This document shows, piece by piece, positions 36,711 to 45,902 of a stretch of DNA of 64,000 nt; the stretch's first letter is position 1, and the number at the start of each line of letters is the position of its first letter. A program made the position numbers and the translations under genes. The notes beneath the pieces were generated by a model that was not told the DNA's origin, made no database searches, and saw only the letters and a list, made by a program, of their open reading frames with translations. This stretch comes from Orlajensenia stereocauli (lineage in GTDB: Bacteria; Actinomycetota; Actinomycetes; Actinomycetales; Microbacteriaceae). The stretch lies in NCBI RefSeq assembly GCF_039548895.1, contig NZ_JBCLVG010000003.1; one strand, 5' to 3'.

Positions 36711-36719
36711 TGCCCTCTC

Positions 36720-36806
36720 CGCTCGCTGAGGGCCGCCCGAAGCGCAGCGGGGCGCTGCTGCTTCGGTGCGCTTCGGCCACGGACTGCGTCCGGGCCTCAG
36801 CGAGCG
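36720..36806. repeat. Head-to-head repeat pair / bidirectional terminator between nagB and nagA
   Basis: Arms CGCTCGCTGAGG (36720-36731) and its complement (36795-36806) enclose a second imperfect inverted repeat (GAAGCGCAGCG / CGCTGCTGCTTC). The right half, read on the minus strand from 36806 to 36767, is one copy of a dispersed intergenic repeat also found at 57097 (about 37 of 40 bases identical) and, more diverged, at 38385; the left half looks like a shortened copy. It ends 15 bases before the nagA stop and can fold as a terminator for both genes. Confidence 0.7.
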
Positions 36807-36820
36807 AGGTGATCGCGGAG

Positions 36821-37972
36821 CTAGAGCGCGACGCCGTTCGCCCAGACCCGCTGCACCGCGAAGCCGGCGTCGAGGAGAACGGCGTCGGCCGCGTAGCCCT
36901 CGGCCAGCAGGCCGAGCTCCGCGTCCAGCCCGAGCACCCGTGCAGGAGTGAGCGTGAGCGCCGTGACGGCGACGACGGGGTCGAGACCCGCGAGCTCGAC
37001 GGCGTTCTTCAGAGCCACGTCCAGCGTGAGGGTCGAGCCCGCGATCGCTCCGCCCGAGGTGAGCCTGGCGACGCCGTCGGTCACCGTGACGTCGAGCGAG
37101 CCCAGCTCGTAGTGCCCGTCGCCCGACCCGGTCGCGGCCATGGCGTCGGTGATGAGGGCGATGCGTCCTGGAGCGGCGGCGAAGGCGAGCGCGGCGACCT
37201 CGGGTCGCACGTGCACCCCGTCGAGGATGAGCTCGAGAGTGACCCGCTGGTCTCCGAAGGCCGCGACGATGGGGCCGGGCTGGCGGTGGTGGATGCCGGG
37301 CAGCGCGTTGAACGCGTGGGTGATGAGGGTCGCACCCCTGTCGAACGCGGCCTGCGCCTGCTCGAACGTCGCCGCCGTGTGGCCGACGGCGACGACGACG
37401 CCGGCTGCCGAGAACGTCTCGACGGCATCGAGGCCGCCGGGCAGCTCGGGAGCGAGGGTGACCTGGCGGAGGGTGCCACGGGCGGCGGCGAGCAGGGTGG
37501 CGACGACCGTGGCATCGGCCTCGATCAGGAGGTCTGCGTTGTGCGCTCCGCGATGCGATTCGGCGAGGAACGGACCCTCGAGGTGTGCGCCGAGCACCAG
37601 CGGGTCGGCATCCGCGAGGTCGGCGATGGTGCCCAGACTCCCGGCGAGGCTGTCGACGGGATTGGTGACCAGGCTCAGCACGGACCGGGTCGTTCCGTGC
37701 ACGCGGTGAACGGCGAGGGCCGTGCGGATGCCGTCGACGTCGTGGTCGAAGTCCGCGCCGGCGCCGCCATGGCCGTGCAGGTCGATGAAGCCCGGCGTGA
37801 GCCAGTGCCCGGCGGCGTCCGTCACCACGGCGGTGGGATCGGATGCCGCGACGGCACGCCATCCGTCACCCGTTCCGGTCGCCGTGATGCGATCGGCGGA
37901 TGCCGCGAACCAGAAGTCGTCGATGGTGCCGTGGGCGTCGAGCTTGCGGGCACCGTGGACGACGAGGCTCAC
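36821..37972 (-). CDS. nagA: N-acetylglucosamine-6-phosphate deacetylase
   Basis: Removes the acetyl group from GlcNAc-6-P, feeding nagB. 383 residues, amidohydrolase fold: PGFIDLHGHGG (metal ligands), HLEGPFLAESHRGAH, VAVGHTAATFEQA, THAFNALPGIHHR, and catalytic Asp in ALITDAMAATG. The start is GTG at 37972, which overlaps the upstream small membrane-protein gene by four bases. It is convergent with the nag operon rather than part of it, so it is expressed separately. Confidence 0.95.
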   Translation of the reverse strand: MSLVVHGARKLDAHGTIDDFWFAASADRITATGTGDGWRAVAASDPTAVVTDAAGHWLTPGFIDLHGHGGAGADFDHDVDGIRTALAVHRVHGTTRSVLSLVTNPVDSLAGSLGTIADLADADPLVLGAHLEGPFLAESHRGAHNADLLIEADATVVATLLAAARGTLRQVTLAPELPGGLDAVETFSAAGVVVAVGHTAATFEQAQAAFDRGATLITHAFNALPGIHHRQPGPIVAAFGDQRVTLELILDGVHVRPEVAALAFAAAPGRIALITDAMAATGSGDGHYELGSLDVTVTDGVARLTSGGAIAGSTLTLDVALKNAVELAGLDPVVAVTALTLTPARVLGLDAELGLLAEGYAADAVLLDAGFAVQRVWANGVAL

Positions 37973-38328
37973 GCGAACTCCTTGCGGCCGCTGATGATGC
38001 CGGAGATCGTGGCGACGACGGCGAAGACCGCTGCGACGATGGGCTGTCCGAGCTGCCACCAGGCCAGGGCTGCCGAACCCATGACGACGATCTCGACGAC
38101 CGCCTTGCCGAAGGGGTCGATCCTGAACACGGCCTTGGGGGAGCGGAACAGACCCCAGAGCAGGATGGCGAGAAGCGGTGCTCCGATGCCGATGAGGGCG
38201 CCGGGCCACGGCAGCGGCCAGGCCGTGAAGCCCCAGATGCCCAGCGTGAGGACCGCGAAGATCTCGAGCAGGAATCGGAGGATGTCGTTCGGGCTCACCC
38301 TGTACTGTTCTGGCGCTGCGTCACTCAC
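37969..38328 (-). CDS. YrdB family small membrane protein (DUF2568)
   Basis: A 119-residue protein with four hydrophobic segments (DILRFLLEIFAVLTLGIWGFTA; PGALIGIGAPLLAILLWGLF; and two more near the C-terminus) and a short charged tail GRKEFA. The NDILRFLLEI start and the FRSPKA loop fit the YrdB family, whose function is unknown. It is translationally coupled to nagA; whether that means a link to amino-sugar use is not known. Confidence 0.8.
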   Translation of the reverse strand: MSDAAPEQYRVSPNDILRFLLEIFAVLTLGIWGFTAWPLPWPGALIGIGAPLLAILLWGLFRSPKAVFRIDPFGKAVVEIVVMGSAALAWWQLGQPIVAAVFAVVATISGIISGRKEFA

Positions 38329-38347
38329 TCGTGAAGTTTACCGGGGA

Positions 38348-38385
38348 TGCGCTTCGGCCGCGGCTTCGCCGGGTCTCGGCGAGCA
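38348..38385 (-). repeat. Dispersed intergenic repeat, diverged copy
   Basis: Read on the minus strand it matches the 57097 copy with two one-base gaps; the shared core is GCGGCCGAAGCGCA. It lies in the 62-base gap between purU and the YrdB gene. Confidence 0.55.
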
Positions 38386-38390
38386 CGGTG

Positions 38391-39272
38391 TCAGCGGAAG
38401 ATGATCGTGCGAGCGCCGTCCTGCAGCACCCGACGCTCGGCGAACCACTTGACCGCCTGGCTCAGGGTGCGGCTCTCCTCGTCCTGGCCGATGGCGACGA
38501 GCTCGCCGGGGGAGCGCGAGTGATCGACGCGCACGACGTTCTGCTCGATGATCGGGCCCTCGTCGAGATCGCTCGTGACGAAGTGCGCCGTGGCGCCGAT
38601 GAGCTTCACGCCGCGCGCATGCGCCTGCTTGTACGGGTTCGCGCCCTTGAATCCGGGAAGGAAGGAGTGGTGGATGTTGATGGCCATGCCCTCGAGCCGC
38701 TCGCAGAGCTCGGGGGTGAGGATCTGCATGTAGCGCGCCAGCACCACGAGCTCGATGTCGTGCTCGTCGACGGCCCGCAGCACCCGCTCCTCGAAGGCGG
38801 CCTTGCTCGCGGCATCCGTCACCGGGAGGGACTCGAACGGCACCCCGTGGAATCCGACGAGGTCGCGCAGGGTGGAGTGGTTCGAGAGCACCAGCGGAAT
38901 GTGGACGGGCAGCTGGCCGGCGCGCTGGCGGAACAGCAGGTCGTTCACGCAGTGCGCGGCGGTGGAGGCGAGAACGAGGGTACGCAGCGGCCGGCCGACG
39001 GTGTCGATATGCGCCGCCATGCCGTAGTGCTCGATGACGGGGGCGAGGGCTGCCTCGAACTCGCTCCTGTCGGCGAGCGACTCCACCTGGAGCCTGATGA
39101 AGAAACGGCCGGTGTCTGCGCTCGAGAACTGCTGGCTCTCGGTGATGTTGCCGCGCGCCGCGACGATGGCGCCGCTCACGGCGTGGACGATTCCGGGCTG
39201 GTCGGGACAGCTCACCGTGATGACCCAGTGGTGGTGGATCGGCGGATGCGGCACAGCGGCGTCGAAGTCCAT
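38391..39272 (-). CDS. purU: Formyltetrahydrofolate deformylase
   Basis: Hydrolyses 10-formyl-THF to formate and THF, balancing the folate pool. 293 residues: N-terminal ACT domain (WVITVSCPDQPGIVHAVSGAI), then a formyl hydrolase domain with Asn/His in INIHHSFLPGFKGANPY and Asp in VTSDLDEGPII, homologous to PurN. The catalytic trio is intact. Starts ATG; the gene stands alone with its own upstream gap shared with a divergent MFS gene. Confidence 0.96.
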   Translation of the reverse strand: MDFDAAVPHPPIHHHWVITVSCPDQPGIVHAVSGAIVAARGNITESQQFSSADTGRFFIRLQVESLADRSEFEAALAPVIEHYGMAAHIDTVGRPLRTLVLASTAAHCVNDLLFRQRAGQLPVHIPLVLSNHSTLRDLVGFHGVPFESLPVTDAASKAAFEERVLRAVDEHDIELVVLARYMQILTPELCERLEGMAINIHHSFLPGFKGANPYKQAHARGVKLIGATAHFVTSDLDEGPIIEQNVVRVDHSRSPGELVAIGQDEESRTLSQAVKWFAERRVLQDGARTIIFR

Positions 39273-39427
39273 CCGCTCAGGTTATCCCGTGGGGCCCGGC
39301 TAGACTCGACGACGGTCGGTGTGATCAACCCGGCCCTGGGCGCGCACAACAGCGCGTAGTCGACCCGCAGAGCTCGCGCTCATCGAGCGAGAGAGCGTCA
39401 CGCGGGGAACGCCTGTCGGAGACTGCC

Positions 39428-40654
39428 ATGTCCACGACCGATTCCGCTGCCGTGAGCAGCATCTCGAAATTCCCCTGGCTGGGCCTCATCGTGCTGGCCG
39501 TCGCCGTGTTCCTCTCGGTGACCGGCGAGATGCTGCCGACGGGCCTGCTGCCCGACATGAGCTCCGACCTCGGCGTCTCGGAGCCGCTCGTCGGCCTGCT
39601 CGTGACGGTGTTCGCGTTCACCGTCGTGCTGACCAGCGCCCCGCTCACCGGCCTCACCCGCCGACTGCCGCGCCACGCCCTGCTGGTCGCGGCCATCGTC
39701 GTGCTCGGGCTCGCGAACGTGCTCACGGCCTTCGCCCCGAACTACGGCTTCGTCGTCGGTTCGCGCGTGGTCGGCGGCATGGCGCACGGGCTGTTCTGGG
39801 CGATCGTCGGCGCCTACGCCGGCCACCTCGTGCCCAAGGAGCAGATCGGGCGCGCCGTCTCGATCGCGCTCGGCGGCGGAACGCTCGCGTTCGTCTTCGG
39901 CGTCCCGCTGGGAACCGCGCTCGGCCACGCCGTCGGATGGCGACTCGCCTTCGGCATCGTCGCCGGCCTCACGCTGCTGAGCGCCGTGCTGGTCTGGCGT
40001 TTCCTGCCCGTGGTGCACCGCGTCGAGCCGGGTGTGAACACCGCAGCCATCCCGGCGATCCGCGACCGCTCGGTGACGGCCGTCGCCATCGTGTGCGCCG
40101 TCACGGCGATCACCATGATCGGCCACTACGTGCTCTACACGTATATCGCTCCGTACTTCATCGACGTGGTCGGAACGGATGCGGCAGCCGTGAGCCCGCT
40201 CCTCTTCGTCGCCGGGGTCTCGGGCCTCATCGGCCTGGTCGTCGCCGGTGCCGTGTTCAGCAAGCGCCCGACCCGAGGCCTGCTCATCTCGCTCGGCGTG
40301 GTGGCCCTCTCGGTCTCGGCGCTCGGCCTCTTCTCGGGCAGCTGGATCCCGGCGCTGATCGCCTTCATCACCTGGAGCCTGGCGTTCGGCATGCTGCCGC
40401 CGCTGCTGCAGACGCGGCTGCTGCACGCGGCATCCGCACGCATCCGCGACGCAGCGAGCGCCTTCTACACGACGGCTTTCAACATCGGCATCGGCGGGGG
40501 AGCCCTGCTCGGTGCCGTGCTCTACGACACCCTCGGGCTCGCGGCGCTGCCGTGGGTGTACGCGGGCATCGTCGTCGTCGCCTTCGTCGTCGTCGCGGTC
40601 ACCTCGGGCCATCACCGGCCGCAGGGTGCTGACATCGAGCACGACAGGGTCTAG
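39428..40654 (+). CDS. MFS transporter (AraJ / drug-efflux type)
   Basis: A 408-residue transporter with twelve predicted membrane segments. The first segment carries VTGEMLPTGLLPDMSSDLGVS, a pattern of the AraJ/YdhP/CmlA-like DHA1 efflux group; the loop 2-3 motif reads LTRRLPRHALL and segment 4-5 has RVVGGMAHGLFWAIV. The substrate is unknown (drugs or sugars). It ends ten bases before the convergent LtrA gene. The 155-base upstream gap, shared with purU, contains GC-rich short inverted repeats but no clear promoter. Confidence 0.9.
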   Translation: MSTTDSAAVSSISKFPWLGLIVLAVAVFLSVTGEMLPTGLLPDMSSDLGVSEPLVGLLVTVFAFTVVLTSAPLTGLTRRLPRHALLVAAIVVLGLANVLTAFAPNYGFVVGSRVVGGMAHGLFWAIVGAYAGHLVPKEQIGRAVSIALGGGTLAFVFGVPLGTALGHAVGWRLAFGIVAGLTLLSAVLVWRFLPVVHRVEPGVNTAAIPAIRDRSVTAVAIVCAVTAITMIGHYVLYTYIAPYFIDVVGTDAAAVSPLLFVAGVSGLIGLVVAGAVFSKRPTRGLLISLGVVALSVSALGLFSGSWIPALIAFITWSLAFGMLPPLLQTRLLHAASARIRDAASAFYTTAFNIGIGGGALLGAVLYDTLGLAALPWVYAGIVVVAFVVVAVTSGHHRPQGADIEHDRV

Positions 40655-40663
40655 TCGCCGCGG

Positions 40664-41875
40664 TCACTCCAGCTTGATGGTGTCGCCACCGACGAGACGA
40701 CGGTAGCGCCACTCGTCGATGACGACGACCACGAGCAGCACGACGTTCACCAGCCAGGTGAGCGCCAGCGGGTTGACCAGCCCGGAGATGAGGAAGAGCA
40801 CTCCGAGAGCGACGATGCCGCTGATGTGAGTCATCAGCCACGGTCCGCCGACGGAGCGCTTGAACAGCGTCGTGCCGAGCAGGTAGATGGCGGCGCCTCC
40901 GGTGATGATCGCCGCCGTCGCGGTGTCGGTCGATCCGTGATGCCCGAACGGATGCACCAGCACGAGGTCGTCACCGACCGCCACGAGAACGATGCCGATC
41001 ACCATGAGGATCGGGATATAGGTGTAGGTCGCTCGAGCGATGCGGCCACTGGCCTCGGCGCTGGCGATGTATGCCGACCCGCTCCGCTCGCCGTGGTTGA
41101 AGTACAGCAGCCAGAGCAGCACGGTGCCGACGAAGGCCGCGAGGAGAGCGGCGAGGCCTTCCCAGGAGACCTCCTGTTCGGAGAACACGGAGCCCGTCAC
41201 GATGATGGACTCGCCGAGCGCGATGATGAAGAACAGGCCGACCCGCTCCGCCATGTGCTCGCCGGAGACCTCCCATGTCTCCATCGGCGACTTGCCCATC
41301 ACCGGAACCCAGAACCTGGCGGCAGGGCCGACGCATTCGATGGCCAGGGCGATCACCCAGATCCAGATGCGCTGCTCGGGCTCGGCGAAGCCACCCGTGA
41401 TCCACAGAGTGCCGGACACCAGGTACCAGATGATGATGCGCACGACGTTGAGTGCGTTCGCCCGCCTGCCCTGCTCGAGGAAGGAGAAGAAGGCGAAGGT
41501 GGTGCGGCTGAGCTGCATCGCCACGAAGGCGATGGCGAACAGCCAGCCCTTGTCGGTGAAGGCCTCGGGGATGGCGCTCGACATGAGCAGCCCGAAAAGC
41601 ATGAGCACGATGAGCATGCCGCGCACGGCGCCGCGCTCGGGGTTCAGCCAGTTGGCGATCCAGGTGGTGTCGACCCACGCCCACCACACGGCACCCACGA
41701 GGATGAGCACCTCCGCGAAGCGCAGCAGCGTCGGCTCGTCGATGAGGCTGTGCGAGAGCTGCGTGATGGCGAACACGAACACGAGGTCGAAGAACAGCTC
41801 GACGAAGGTGACGCGGTGCGATTCGTCGCCCGTCGTGGGACGCAGCAGGTTGCGGGTGAAGCCGGTGCGCGGCAT
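40664..41875 (-). CDS. ltrA: Low temperature requirement protein A family
   Basis: A 403-residue integral membrane protein with 10-12 segments. The family signature is at the front, HRVTFVELFFDLVFVFAITQLS, followed by WWAWVDTTWIANWLNPE and, mid-protein, HMAERVGLFFIIALGESIIVTG. The family is named from Listeria growth at low temperature, but its activity is unknown. A close paralogue lies 34 bases upstream on the same strand. Confidence 0.92.
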   Translation of the reverse strand: MPRTGFTRNLLRPTTGDESHRVTFVELFFDLVFVFAITQLSHSLIDEPTLLRFAEVLILVGAVWWAWVDTTWIANWLNPERGAVRGMLIVLMLFGLLMSSAIPEAFTDKGWLFAIAFVAMQLSRTTFAFFSFLEQGRRANALNVVRIIIWYLVSGTLWITGGFAEPEQRIWIWVIALAIECVGPAARFWVPVMGKSPMETWEVSGEHMAERVGLFFIIALGESIIVTGSVFSEQEVSWEGLAALLAAFVGTVLLWLLYFNHGERSGSAYIASAEASGRIARATYTYIPILMVIGIVLVAVGDDLVLVHPFGHHGSTDTATAAIITGGAAIYLLGTTLFKRSVGGPWLMTHISGIVALGVLFLISGLVNPLALTWLVNVVLLVVVVIDEWRYRRLVGGDTIKLE

Positions 41876-41909
41876 CCGTTCGCCTTCCGATCGAGGGAGT
41901 GGCCTCAGG

Positions 41910-43130
41910 CTAGCGGTGAGCGGCGCTCTCGACGGCGCGGCGCAGGCCGCTCCGATAGCTCCACTCGTCGGCCAGCACGACGAGGGCCAGCACTCCGTTC
42001 ACGGCGAAGCTGAGGCTCACCGGGGTGATGCCGGCGCCGACCACGCCCAGCACGATGAGCGCCAGGATGGCGACGAGGTGCGACGCCAGCCACGGCATCC
42101 CCACCGAACGCTTGAACAACAGGTTGCCGAGCACGTAGACCGCTGGTCCGCCGCAGATGAGCCACGCTGTCGACGGGTGCTCCATCTCGTGCGGATGCAG
42201 GATCACGAACTCGTCTGCCACAGCCGTGAGCACGACGCCGATCACCATGACGACGGGGACGATCGTGTAGGCGTTCCGCGCGACGATGCCGGTCCTCGAT
42301 GCCTCCTCCATGCGCTCGCGGCCACCGCGCTCGCCGTGGTTGAAGTAGAGCATCCAGAGCAGCACGGAGCCGAGGAACGCCGCGACGTAGCCGCCGATGG
42401 CGTCAGGACTGAGCTTCACCCCGGCGAACACCGTTCCGGTCACGATGATGGACTCGCCGATGGCGATGATGAAGAACAGGCCGACACGCTCGTTCATGTG
42501 CTCGCCGCTGACATCCCAGGTCTCGGCCGCGGTACCGCCGAGGCCGGGCACGCGGAACCTGATGAGCGGGCCGAGGAATGCCAGGGCCAGCGCTGCGGCC
42601 CAGATCCAGACGCGCGCATCGGCCGGGCCGAAGCCGCCGAGCAGCCAGAGCAGGCCGGCGGCGCAGGTCCACACGAGGATGCGCACGAAGTTGCGGGCGT
42701 TGTCCGGTCGGTGGATGCGGAAGGCGACGATGGCGAAGCCGGTGCGCACCAGGCCGATGAGCACGATGCCCACGGCGAAGACGACCCCGCCGACGTCGCT
42801 GTCGAAGGCATGGGGGAGCGAGCTCGAGAGCGTGAGGCCGAGAGCCATGAGCACGAGGAGCAGCGCACGTACGGGCCACTTCTCGGGGTTCAGCCAGTTC
42901 GTCACCCAGGTGGTGTCGACCCAGATCCACCAGATGGCCGCCGTGAGCACGACCGTCTCGACCAGGCCGACAGGGCTCGGCTCGGCGAGGAACAGCTTCG
43001 AGAGTTGCGTGAAGGCGAAGATGAAGACGACGTCGAAGAACACCTCGATGAACGCGACGCGATGGGCGGCCTCGCCGTCTTCAGGGCGAAGCACGCCCGG
43101 TCCGGCAGCGCGATCGTCGACGGTCTCCAC
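41910..43130 (-). CDS. Low temperature requirement protein A family, second copy
   Basis: About 406 residues, the same topology and motifs as the neighbouring copy: HRVAFIEVFFDVVFIFAFTQ, WWIWVDTTWVTNWLNPE, HMNERVGLFFIIAIGESIIVTG. The two differ at many positions, so the duplication is old or they are long-standing paralogues. Start taken as GTG 43130, which matches the length of the first copy; ATG 43154 in frame would overlap the end of the upstream hexosaminidase gene by 14 bases. No strong RBS for either. Confidence 0.9.
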   Translation of the reverse strand: METVDDRAAGPGVLRPEDGEAAHRVAFIEVFFDVVFIFAFTQLSKLFLAEPSPVGLVETVVLTAAIWWIWVDTTWVTNWLNPEKWPVRALLLVLMALGLTLSSSLPHAFDSDVGGVVFAVGIVLIGLVRTGFAIVAFRIHRPDNARNFVRILVWTCAAGLLWLLGGFGPADARVWIWAAALALAFLGPLIRFRVPGLGGTAAETWDVSGEHMNERVGLFFIIAIGESIIVTGTVFAGVKLSPDAIGGYVAAFLGSVLLWMLYFNHGERGGRERMEEASRTGIVARNAYTIVPVVMVIGVVLTAVADEFVILHPHEMEHPSTAWLICGGPAVYVLGNLLFKRSVGMPWLASHLVAILALIVLGVVGAGITPVSLSFAVNGVLALVVLADEWSYRSGLRRAVESAAHR

Positions 43131-43140
43131 ATCGCTCAGG

Positions 43141-44786
43141 CTACTGGGCCGCATCCGTCCAGGGCAGATCGGGCGCGCGGTGGTATCCGATGCCGGCTGC
43201 CTCGAGGCGCTCGGAGAAGGCGACGGCGCGAGGCGCGAAGGTCTCGAAGTCATGCTGGTCATGGTCGGCCTTGGGCGACCACGCGATCTCCATCACCGAC
43301 GCGAGTCGGGGGAACGCCATGTATTCCACGTCCTGCATACGATGCAGGGTCTCGGTCCAGATCGGAGCCTCGATGCCGAGGATCTGCTCCTCGCCGATGC
43401 CGTCGATGATGCGCGTCGGCTTCCACCCGTAGGACTCGCGCACCGAGGTGGGCCCCTCCGCCCAGGCCTGGCCGAATTCGGTGCCGGTCTCGTAGACCAT
43501 GTCGAGGTAGGCCACGTCTGCGGGCGACAGGATCACCTGGCCGCCGTTCCTCACGAAGGTCATGGTGTCGTCCTCTGCGCCCTCCTGCGGTCGGGTGAAG
43601 CTCCAGTACTGGCCGATGGTGCCCCTCGGCATGGCCGTCGCGGCGCCCATCTCGTGCCACCCGATGATGGTCTTGCCGGTCTGGGCGGCATCCGTCGTCA
43701 CCCTTTCGATGAACCTCACGAAGTCGACCTCGGGAGTGGAGAGCGACTCGTCGCCGCCGAGGTGGAGGTAGGGACCGGGCGTCATCGCCGCCATCTGGCG
43801 CACGACTTCGGAGACGAAGCGGTAGGTCTCCTCGGAGTTGATGCAGAGGGAGCTGAAGCCGACCTCGATGCCCGTGTAGAGCGGGGGCGCCTGCCCTGTG
43901 CAGGTGGTTCCGGGTAAGCCGCGAGGGCGGCGTTCGTGTGACCGGGCAGATCGATCTCGGGAACCACGGTGATGAAGCGCTGCTGCGCGTAGGCGACGAT
44001 CTCCGCATAGTCGGCCTTCGTGTAGAAGCCGCCGCGCTCGTCGTTCACCGAACTCGTCCCGCCGATCTCGGTGAGTTTCGGCCAGCCGTCGATCTCGATG
44101 CGCCAGCCCTGGTCGTCGGTGAGGTGGAGGTGCAGCTGGTTGGTCTTGAGAAGCGCGATGTCGTCGATGTAGCGCTTCACGTCTGTCACGTCGAAGAAGT
44201 GCCTGGCGACGTCGAGCATCGCCCCGCGGTAGGCGAATCGTGGAAAGTCGTCGATGTCGACGGATGCCGCCGCCCAGCGTGTGCCGAGCGCGTCGACCCG
44301 CTCCCGTGACTCGATGGGCGCGGGGAAGAGCTGCCGCAGGGTCTGAATGCCGCGGAACAGCCCCTCTGCGGTGTCGGCGCTGAGAAGGGCGCCCGTCGCC
44401 GAGGTTCTCAGCACGTAGCCCTCCTGCTGATGGCCGGCCGGTGCCGAACCCGGTGCGACCGTGAGCGTGATGTCGTGGGGAGAGCCATCCGTCGTCGCAG
44501 CCCTCGTGATGACCGGCAGCGCGAAGCCGGTCGACGGTCGGAATGCCGACGCGAGGTGCTCGCCGACGGACTCGGCACCGGTGCCGCCGGCGATGATGCG
44601 CGACTCGCGCGTGAGCTCGAACGGCTCGCTGTCGCGGGTCGCGATGGAGACGGGCTGGGGAACTACCTGCGGCATGGTCACCTCGGGAGGTTGCAGGCCG
44701 GCGATGGCCAGGGTGGTGCCTGCGGCGGCGGCGAGGACGACGAGCGAGGCGACGACGAGCCCGATGACGGTCCGGCGTCTGGGCAT
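43141..44786 (-). pseudogene. GH20 beta-N-acetylhexosaminidase with a frameshift
   Basis: An exported hexosaminidase that would release GlcNAc from chitin-type or glycan chains. From ATG 44786 one frame encodes a membrane anchor or signal (VIGLVVASLVVLAAAAGTTLA), the GH20b domain and the barrel start (DVARHFFDV, HLHLTDDQGWR, VPEIDLPGHTNAALAAYPE); the rest, including LYTGIEVGFSSLC, LHLGGDES with the catalytic Asp-Glu pair and WSPKADHD, is in another frame. The switch falls at 43906-43908: adding one base there restores a family-like YPE-x-TCTG junction. So the copy is either inactivated by a 1-base loss or carries a sequencing error. Confidence 0.85.
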
Positions 44787-44826
44787 GCCTCTGTCCTCGG
44801 TCAGTCGATGATGATCCAGTGAGTAT

Positions 44827-44841
44827 GTCAGGACTCCTAAC
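44827..44841. promoter_or_regulatory. Candidate operator between GH20 and LysM genes
   Basis: Imperfect palindrome GTCAGGACTCCTAAC with 7-base arms (one mismatch) in the 120-base divergent gap, flanked by CTAAT. On the minus strand it reads TTAGTTAGGA, sharing TTAGTT with the operator region of the ROK repressor. Weak evidence of common control of the hexosaminidase. Confidence 0.3.
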
Positions 44842-44906
44842 TAATCCGCAACGCATCTGTTCCGGTTCATGCATGCCGGCCGTATGCTGACGCCAGGGGG
44901 TGGCCG

Positions 44907-45722
44907 ATGCCGGGAGAGATCAGACGACGGATTCTGCCTGCAGCGATGCTCGGGGTCGCGGTCATGGCGATCCTGACCGGCTGCACGGTGCCGGCGGCAT
45001 CCGGGGCCGACGGATCCGATGCGACTGCAATCCCGACCGGGACCGCGCGGCCGGCGGTCGCAGCGGGCGAGAGCGGGGCGCCCGAACTCGAGTGGCACCA
45101 CGTCGTCGGGTCGGGAGACCTGGTCACCGCCGACGGCGCGGTCCTCGGCTTGATCGAGGTCATCGTGGGGAAGCACGGACTCTTCGACGCACGTCTCACA
45201 GGGTGGGACGGCGATCTGCCGGCGAAGACCGGTCTCACGCTGCATCCGGAGCCTGTGGCGATCGACTCGTGCACAGACACCGGCTTCGCGCTGAGCCTCG
45301 GCGATCTCAGCCTCCAACCGACGCAATACTTCACGATCGGCACGATCGGATCGGGTGACCCCAGCTTCCTCGAGACCGCGGTGCTGTCGACACTCCCCGA
45401 CCCCGCAGCCGGAATGGCGACCGACTGCATGCGCCCGGCGGCGGCCGTCGCCGTGCTGCACTGGAGCATCCCCGACATGCGGCCGGGACTCCACGTCATC
45501 GACTCGGGTCGGGCCACTGCGGCGATCGGCGACGTCACCATCGTCGACGGCGAACCCGCGTCCTATCTGGTGCACGGCGACGACACCCTGGGAGCGATCG
45601 CCGAGCGGTTCGGCATCACGACGAGCGACCTGCTGTACCTGAACCCGACCCGCGTGACCCCCGGCTCGACGGGTCAGGCCTACGCAGGCGAGACGCTCAA
45701 CCTGTCGCGCGGGCTGCGCTGA
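44907..45722 (+). CDS. LysM-domain lipoprotein
   Basis: A 271-residue exported lipoprotein: signal peptide ending AILTGC (lipid Cys26), a ~190-residue central region of unknown fold with a few cysteines, and a C-terminal LysM repeat from about residue 218 (YLVHGDDTLGAIAERFGI, DLLYLNP) that binds peptidoglycan or other GlcNAc polymers. Whether it is related in function to the neighbouring hexosaminidase is unknown. It starts ATG 44907. Confidence 0.88.
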   Translation: MPGEIRRRILPAAMLGVAVMAILTGCTVPAASGADGSDATAIPTGTARPAVAAGESGAPELEWHHVVGSGDLVTADGAVLGLIEVIVGKHGLFDARLTGWDGDLPAKTGLTLHPEPVAIDSCTDTGFALSLGDLSLQPTQYFTIGTIGSGDPSFLETAVLSTLPDPAAGMATDCMRPAAAVAVLHWSIPDMRPGLHVIDSGRATAAIGDVTIVDGEPASYLVHGDDTLGAIAERFGITTSDLLYLNPTRVTPGSTGQAYAGETLNLSRGLR

Positions 45723-45732
45723 GCGCACGACG

Positions 45733-45757
45733 CGGGGGAGCTGCATCCGTCCCCCCG
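45733..45757 (+). terminator. Possible terminator after the LysM gene
   Basis: GGGGGA / TCCCCC stem of 6-7 bp with a 10-base loop, 11 bases after the stop and upstream of the glyA leader promoter region. Confidence 0.4.
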
Positions 45758-45780
45758 GATGACGGTTCGGCTGATACTCT

Positions 45781-45869
45781 GTTCGGGTCGCAACTGGCGT
45801 TCGGATGGGTGACCATCGGGGAGCGATGAGAATCGGTTGGTGGCCGTTCGCCTGGGCCACGACACGAAC
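45781..45869 (+). ncRNA. ZTP riboswitch (pfl motif) controlling glyA-folD
   Basis: The conserved ZTP-sensing aptamer is recognisable: CGCAACTGGCG near the 5' end, then CATCGGGGAGCGATGAG, and the 3' element CGTTCGCCTGGGCCACG. The closing stem P1 pairs 45781-45790 (GTTCGGGTCG) with 45860-45869 (CGACACGAAC), nine of ten positions. A -10-like GATACT lies just before it at 45773-45778. The glyA ribosome site follows about 20 bases after P1 with no obvious terminator between, so control of translation start is more likely than of termination (inference). ZTP/ZMP, rising when 10-formyl-THF is short, turns such genes on. Confidence 0.93.
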
Positions 45870-45902
45870 CCCTTAGTTCACCGATTCCGCAAGGAGACGC
45901 CA

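Noticed and set aside
35910..37862. 650-codon minus-strand frame over nagB and nagA
   Set aside because: It lies antisense to nagB and in the wrong frame of nagA; low-complexity Arg-rich translation.
43130..43154. ATG 43154 as the start of the second LtrA gene
   Set aside because: Overlaps the upstream gene and gives extra residues absent from the paralogue; GTG 43130 kept, though not proven.
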